The notes below the pieces were generated by a model that was not told the DNA's origin, ran no database searches, and saw nothing but the letters and a program-made list of their open reading frames with translations. Made by a program: the position numbers and the translations under genes. DNA of 64,000 nt from contig NZ_VFRA01000001.1 in the NCBI RefSeq assembly GCF_006788895.1, positions 248,001 through 312,000 of the forward strand. Reading direction: 5' to 3'. This DNA is from Rhodoglobus vestalii. GTDB taxonomy: Bacteria > Actinomycetota > Actinomycetes > Actinomycetales > Microbacteriaceae. This document shows, one piece after another, positions 62,672-64,000 of the stretch (positions are counted from its first letter, which is position 1; every line of letters starts with the position of its first letter).

Positions 62672-63048
62672 CCTCCCGCGCTGGAAACAATCTGGCTGAA
62701 GACGAGACTCAACACTCCGACGACGATCTGAATCGCCGCCACCGTGATGGGGAGTGCGAGCGCCCGCTTCGATTTGGTGCGCATGGCGAGCATTACTAGT
62801 GAGACCAGAAACGCGATAATTACGACCGCGAGAACCGCGAGTGAGGTGACCAAGATTTCGCTGAGATAGGCCAGCGGAACGTTGAGCTGTTCGAGACCAG
62901 CGGGATTCGCGGAGTCCATTATTGCTTCGGCTAGTTCGCTCGCCAGGATGGGTGCGGGGATGATGAGCGAACCGAGCACTGTAGAAACGGCGTGAAGTCG
63001 CCCATGGGGAGCGCTGTGAATTGAGTCAGCCTGCTGTGAGTCGGTCAT
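62668..63048 (-). CDS. Small hypothetical membrane protein
   Basis: A 126-residue protein from ATG 63048 (MTDSQQADSI); the frame stays open to 63321 but with a non-protein-like Arg/Cys-rich stretch. Three hydrophobic segments (about 22-39, 58-85 and 95-118) indicate a membrane protein. I recognise no family. The stop codon overlaps that of the baeRF gene on the other strand. Confidence 0.65.
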   Translation of the reverse strand: MTDSQQADSIHSAPHGRLHAVSTVLGSLIIPAPILASELAEAIMDSANPAGLEQLNVPLAYLSEILVTSLAVLAVVIIAFLVSLVMLAMRTKSKRALALPITVAAIQIVVGVLSLVFSQIVSSAGG

Positions 63049-63166
63049 TTCCCGATTGTCGCACAGGGCCCACATCGACGGACGCGTTAACTCGCAAGTG
63101 ACCCGGTTATCTCTGTGGTCATTTCCTTGAGCTCGGCGACCAACGGATGCCGCGGCTCGTGCAACC

Positions 63167-64000
63167 TCACAAACCTTTCGGGTTGGCGGCGCGACCCTCA
63201 GTGCTGAGCAGCACGACGACCGCGTCACCGGGAATGCCGAGGGCGGCCCTCCGATCTGGGTCGTTGAGTACGGCACGGGCACCGGCGAGTGTCGCACCTC
63301 CACACGGCCCCGAGTCGACACCGTAGGCCCTCAGGTCGCGCGCAGCGCTCAACGCTTGAGAGTCGGCGACGGTGACGGATGCGTCGAGTCCGGCCTGCAG
63401 GATCGGCCACGCGAGTTCTGAGACGGTGCCACAGTTCAGGCCCGTCATGACGGTATCGGCGGTTTTTACTGGTGTGATTCGGCCGGCATGCAGCGAGGTC
63501 GTTACGGAGGAGGCAGTGTCCGGTTCAACGGAAAGCACCGAGGGCGTGTGTTCTGTGGAGCGGTAGTGAGCGATGACTGCTTGAGCGAACGATCCGACCC
63601 CGGAGGGGGCAACAACAAGGTCGAGGCGCTCGATGCCGGCGGTGCGTAGTTGTTCGTCGATTTCAGCAAACATTGTGTCGTAGCCATCGACAACCCACTG
63701 GGGAATGTCCTCGTACCCTCTCCATGAGGTGTCCTGGATCAGCACCGCGTCACCGCCGGTAGCGTTTTTGGCGTGCTCAACAACATCGTCGTAAGGCACC
63801 GAGAGTTCGATCAGCGTTGCCCCTTCGGCACGAATCGCATCCATCGCCGCCTGCGACACTTCGGCGGGCACATAGATCGTGGCCGGCAGCCCTAAAAGTT
63901 TTGCGACGTGGGCTACGGCGCGGCCGTGATTGCCGTCGGTTGCTGCCGCGAGCGATAACGACGAGTCAGCACCGAGACGATCGCGCAGTTCATCGAGGGT
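63167..64000 (-). CDS. Diaminopropionate ammonia-lyase-type PLP enzyme (5' end outside window)
   Basis: A fold-type II PLP enzyme whose start lies beyond the right edge; about 278 C-terminal residues are visible. ATDGNHGRAVAHVAKLLGL is typical of diaminopropionate ammonia-lyase (DpaL/YgeX). It is followed by DTSWRGYEDIPQWVVDGYDT, APSGVGSFAQAV, TGLNCGTVSELAWPIL and GVDSGPCGGATLAG. Threonine dehydratases usually have a different asparagine loop, so the lyase call is favoured. The enzyme would convert 2,3-diaminopropionate to pyruvate and ammonia. The catalytic Lys lies outside the window. Confidence 0.85.
   Translation of the reverse strand, partial: TLDELRDRLGADSSLSLAAATDGNHGRAVAHVAKLLGLPATIYVPAEVSQAAMDAIRAEGATLIELSVPYDDVVEHAKNATGGDAVLIQDTSWRGYEDIPQWVVDGYDTMFAEIDEQLRTAGIERLDLVVAPSGVGSFAQAVIAHYRSTEHTPSVLSVEPDTASSVTTSLHAGRITPVKTADTVMTGLNCGTVSELAWPILQAGLDASVTVADSQALSAARDLRAYGVDSGPCGGATLAGARAVLNDPDRRAALGIPGDAVVVLLSTEGRAANPKGL

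Overview
The window is a stretch of an actinobacterial chromosome, most likely from the family Microbacteriaceae. The evidence is the moderately high G+C content with G/C-rich third codon positions, frequent GTG starts, a division and cell-wall cluster that includes sepF and mraZ but not ftsA, a class II DAHP synthase, a GarA/OdhI-type FHA protein beside an FtsR-type MerR regulator, a DUF3040 protein, a PASTA serine/threonine kinase beside an Rv2175c homologue, and a pyruvate carboxylase. The family-level call is an inference. I see no rRNA, tRNA, CRISPR array, insertion sequence or prophage.

Layout. 0-15.5 kb: the division and cell-wall (dcw) cluster, all on the minus strand and read mraZ-rsmH-ftsL-ftsI-murF-mraY-murD-ftsW-murG-murC-ftsQ-ftsZ-yggS-sepF, with many stop/start overlaps. 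murE and pgeF, often found in this cluster, are missing here. Three 10-bp-spaced GTGG repeats upstream of mraZ look like its autoregulatory boxes. 15.5-25.5 kb: a conserved flank also known from mycobacteria (polyprenyl diphosphate synthase, Rv2175c-like protein, PASTA kinase, aroG, acyltransferase, long-chain acyl-CoA ligase), with a LysM wall protein inserted. 25.5-35.4 kb: peptide deformylase, a MinD-like ATPase, pyruvate carboxylase, a ParA ATPase, two MerR regulators, GarA/OdhI, a CDP-alcohol phosphatidyltransferase, a repeat protein and an S4 RNA-binding protein.

35.4-46.1 kb: accessory metabolism. It holds a thioesterase, a broken Rv2578c-type radical SAM gene with a LexA-like box at its promoter, a GNAT acetyltransferase, two luciferase-like flavin enzymes, a hydrolase with a 21-bp tandem duplication before its start codon, a PQ-loop protein, and phosphoketolase overlapping a DUF1349 gene. 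46.1-50 kb: a probable persulfide-detoxification unit. A CsoR-family regulator lacking the copper-binding His (CstR-like) is divergent from a small Cys-rich protein, an MBL/rhodanese fusion, a TauE/SafE permease, a DUF4395 protein and a rhodanese lipoprotein; two near-identical palindromic operators lie between them. 50-56 kb: a decayed hydrolase, an ArsR/M23-peptidase pair, and a PucR-type regulator divergent from a hydrolase and a GlcD-like flavoprotein.

56-64 kb: a RimK-type ATP-grasp ligase with a C-terminal RCK_C-like extension, divergent from its retropepsin-like zinc-protease-family partner; a three-gene operon resembling Bacillus ydjG-ydjH-ydjI (SPFH protein, zinc-ribbon membrane protein, small membrane protein) without pspA beside it; a bacterial eRF1-like (baeRF) protein; a small membrane protein; and the 3' part of a diaminopropionate ammonia-lyase-type PLP enzyme that runs off the window.
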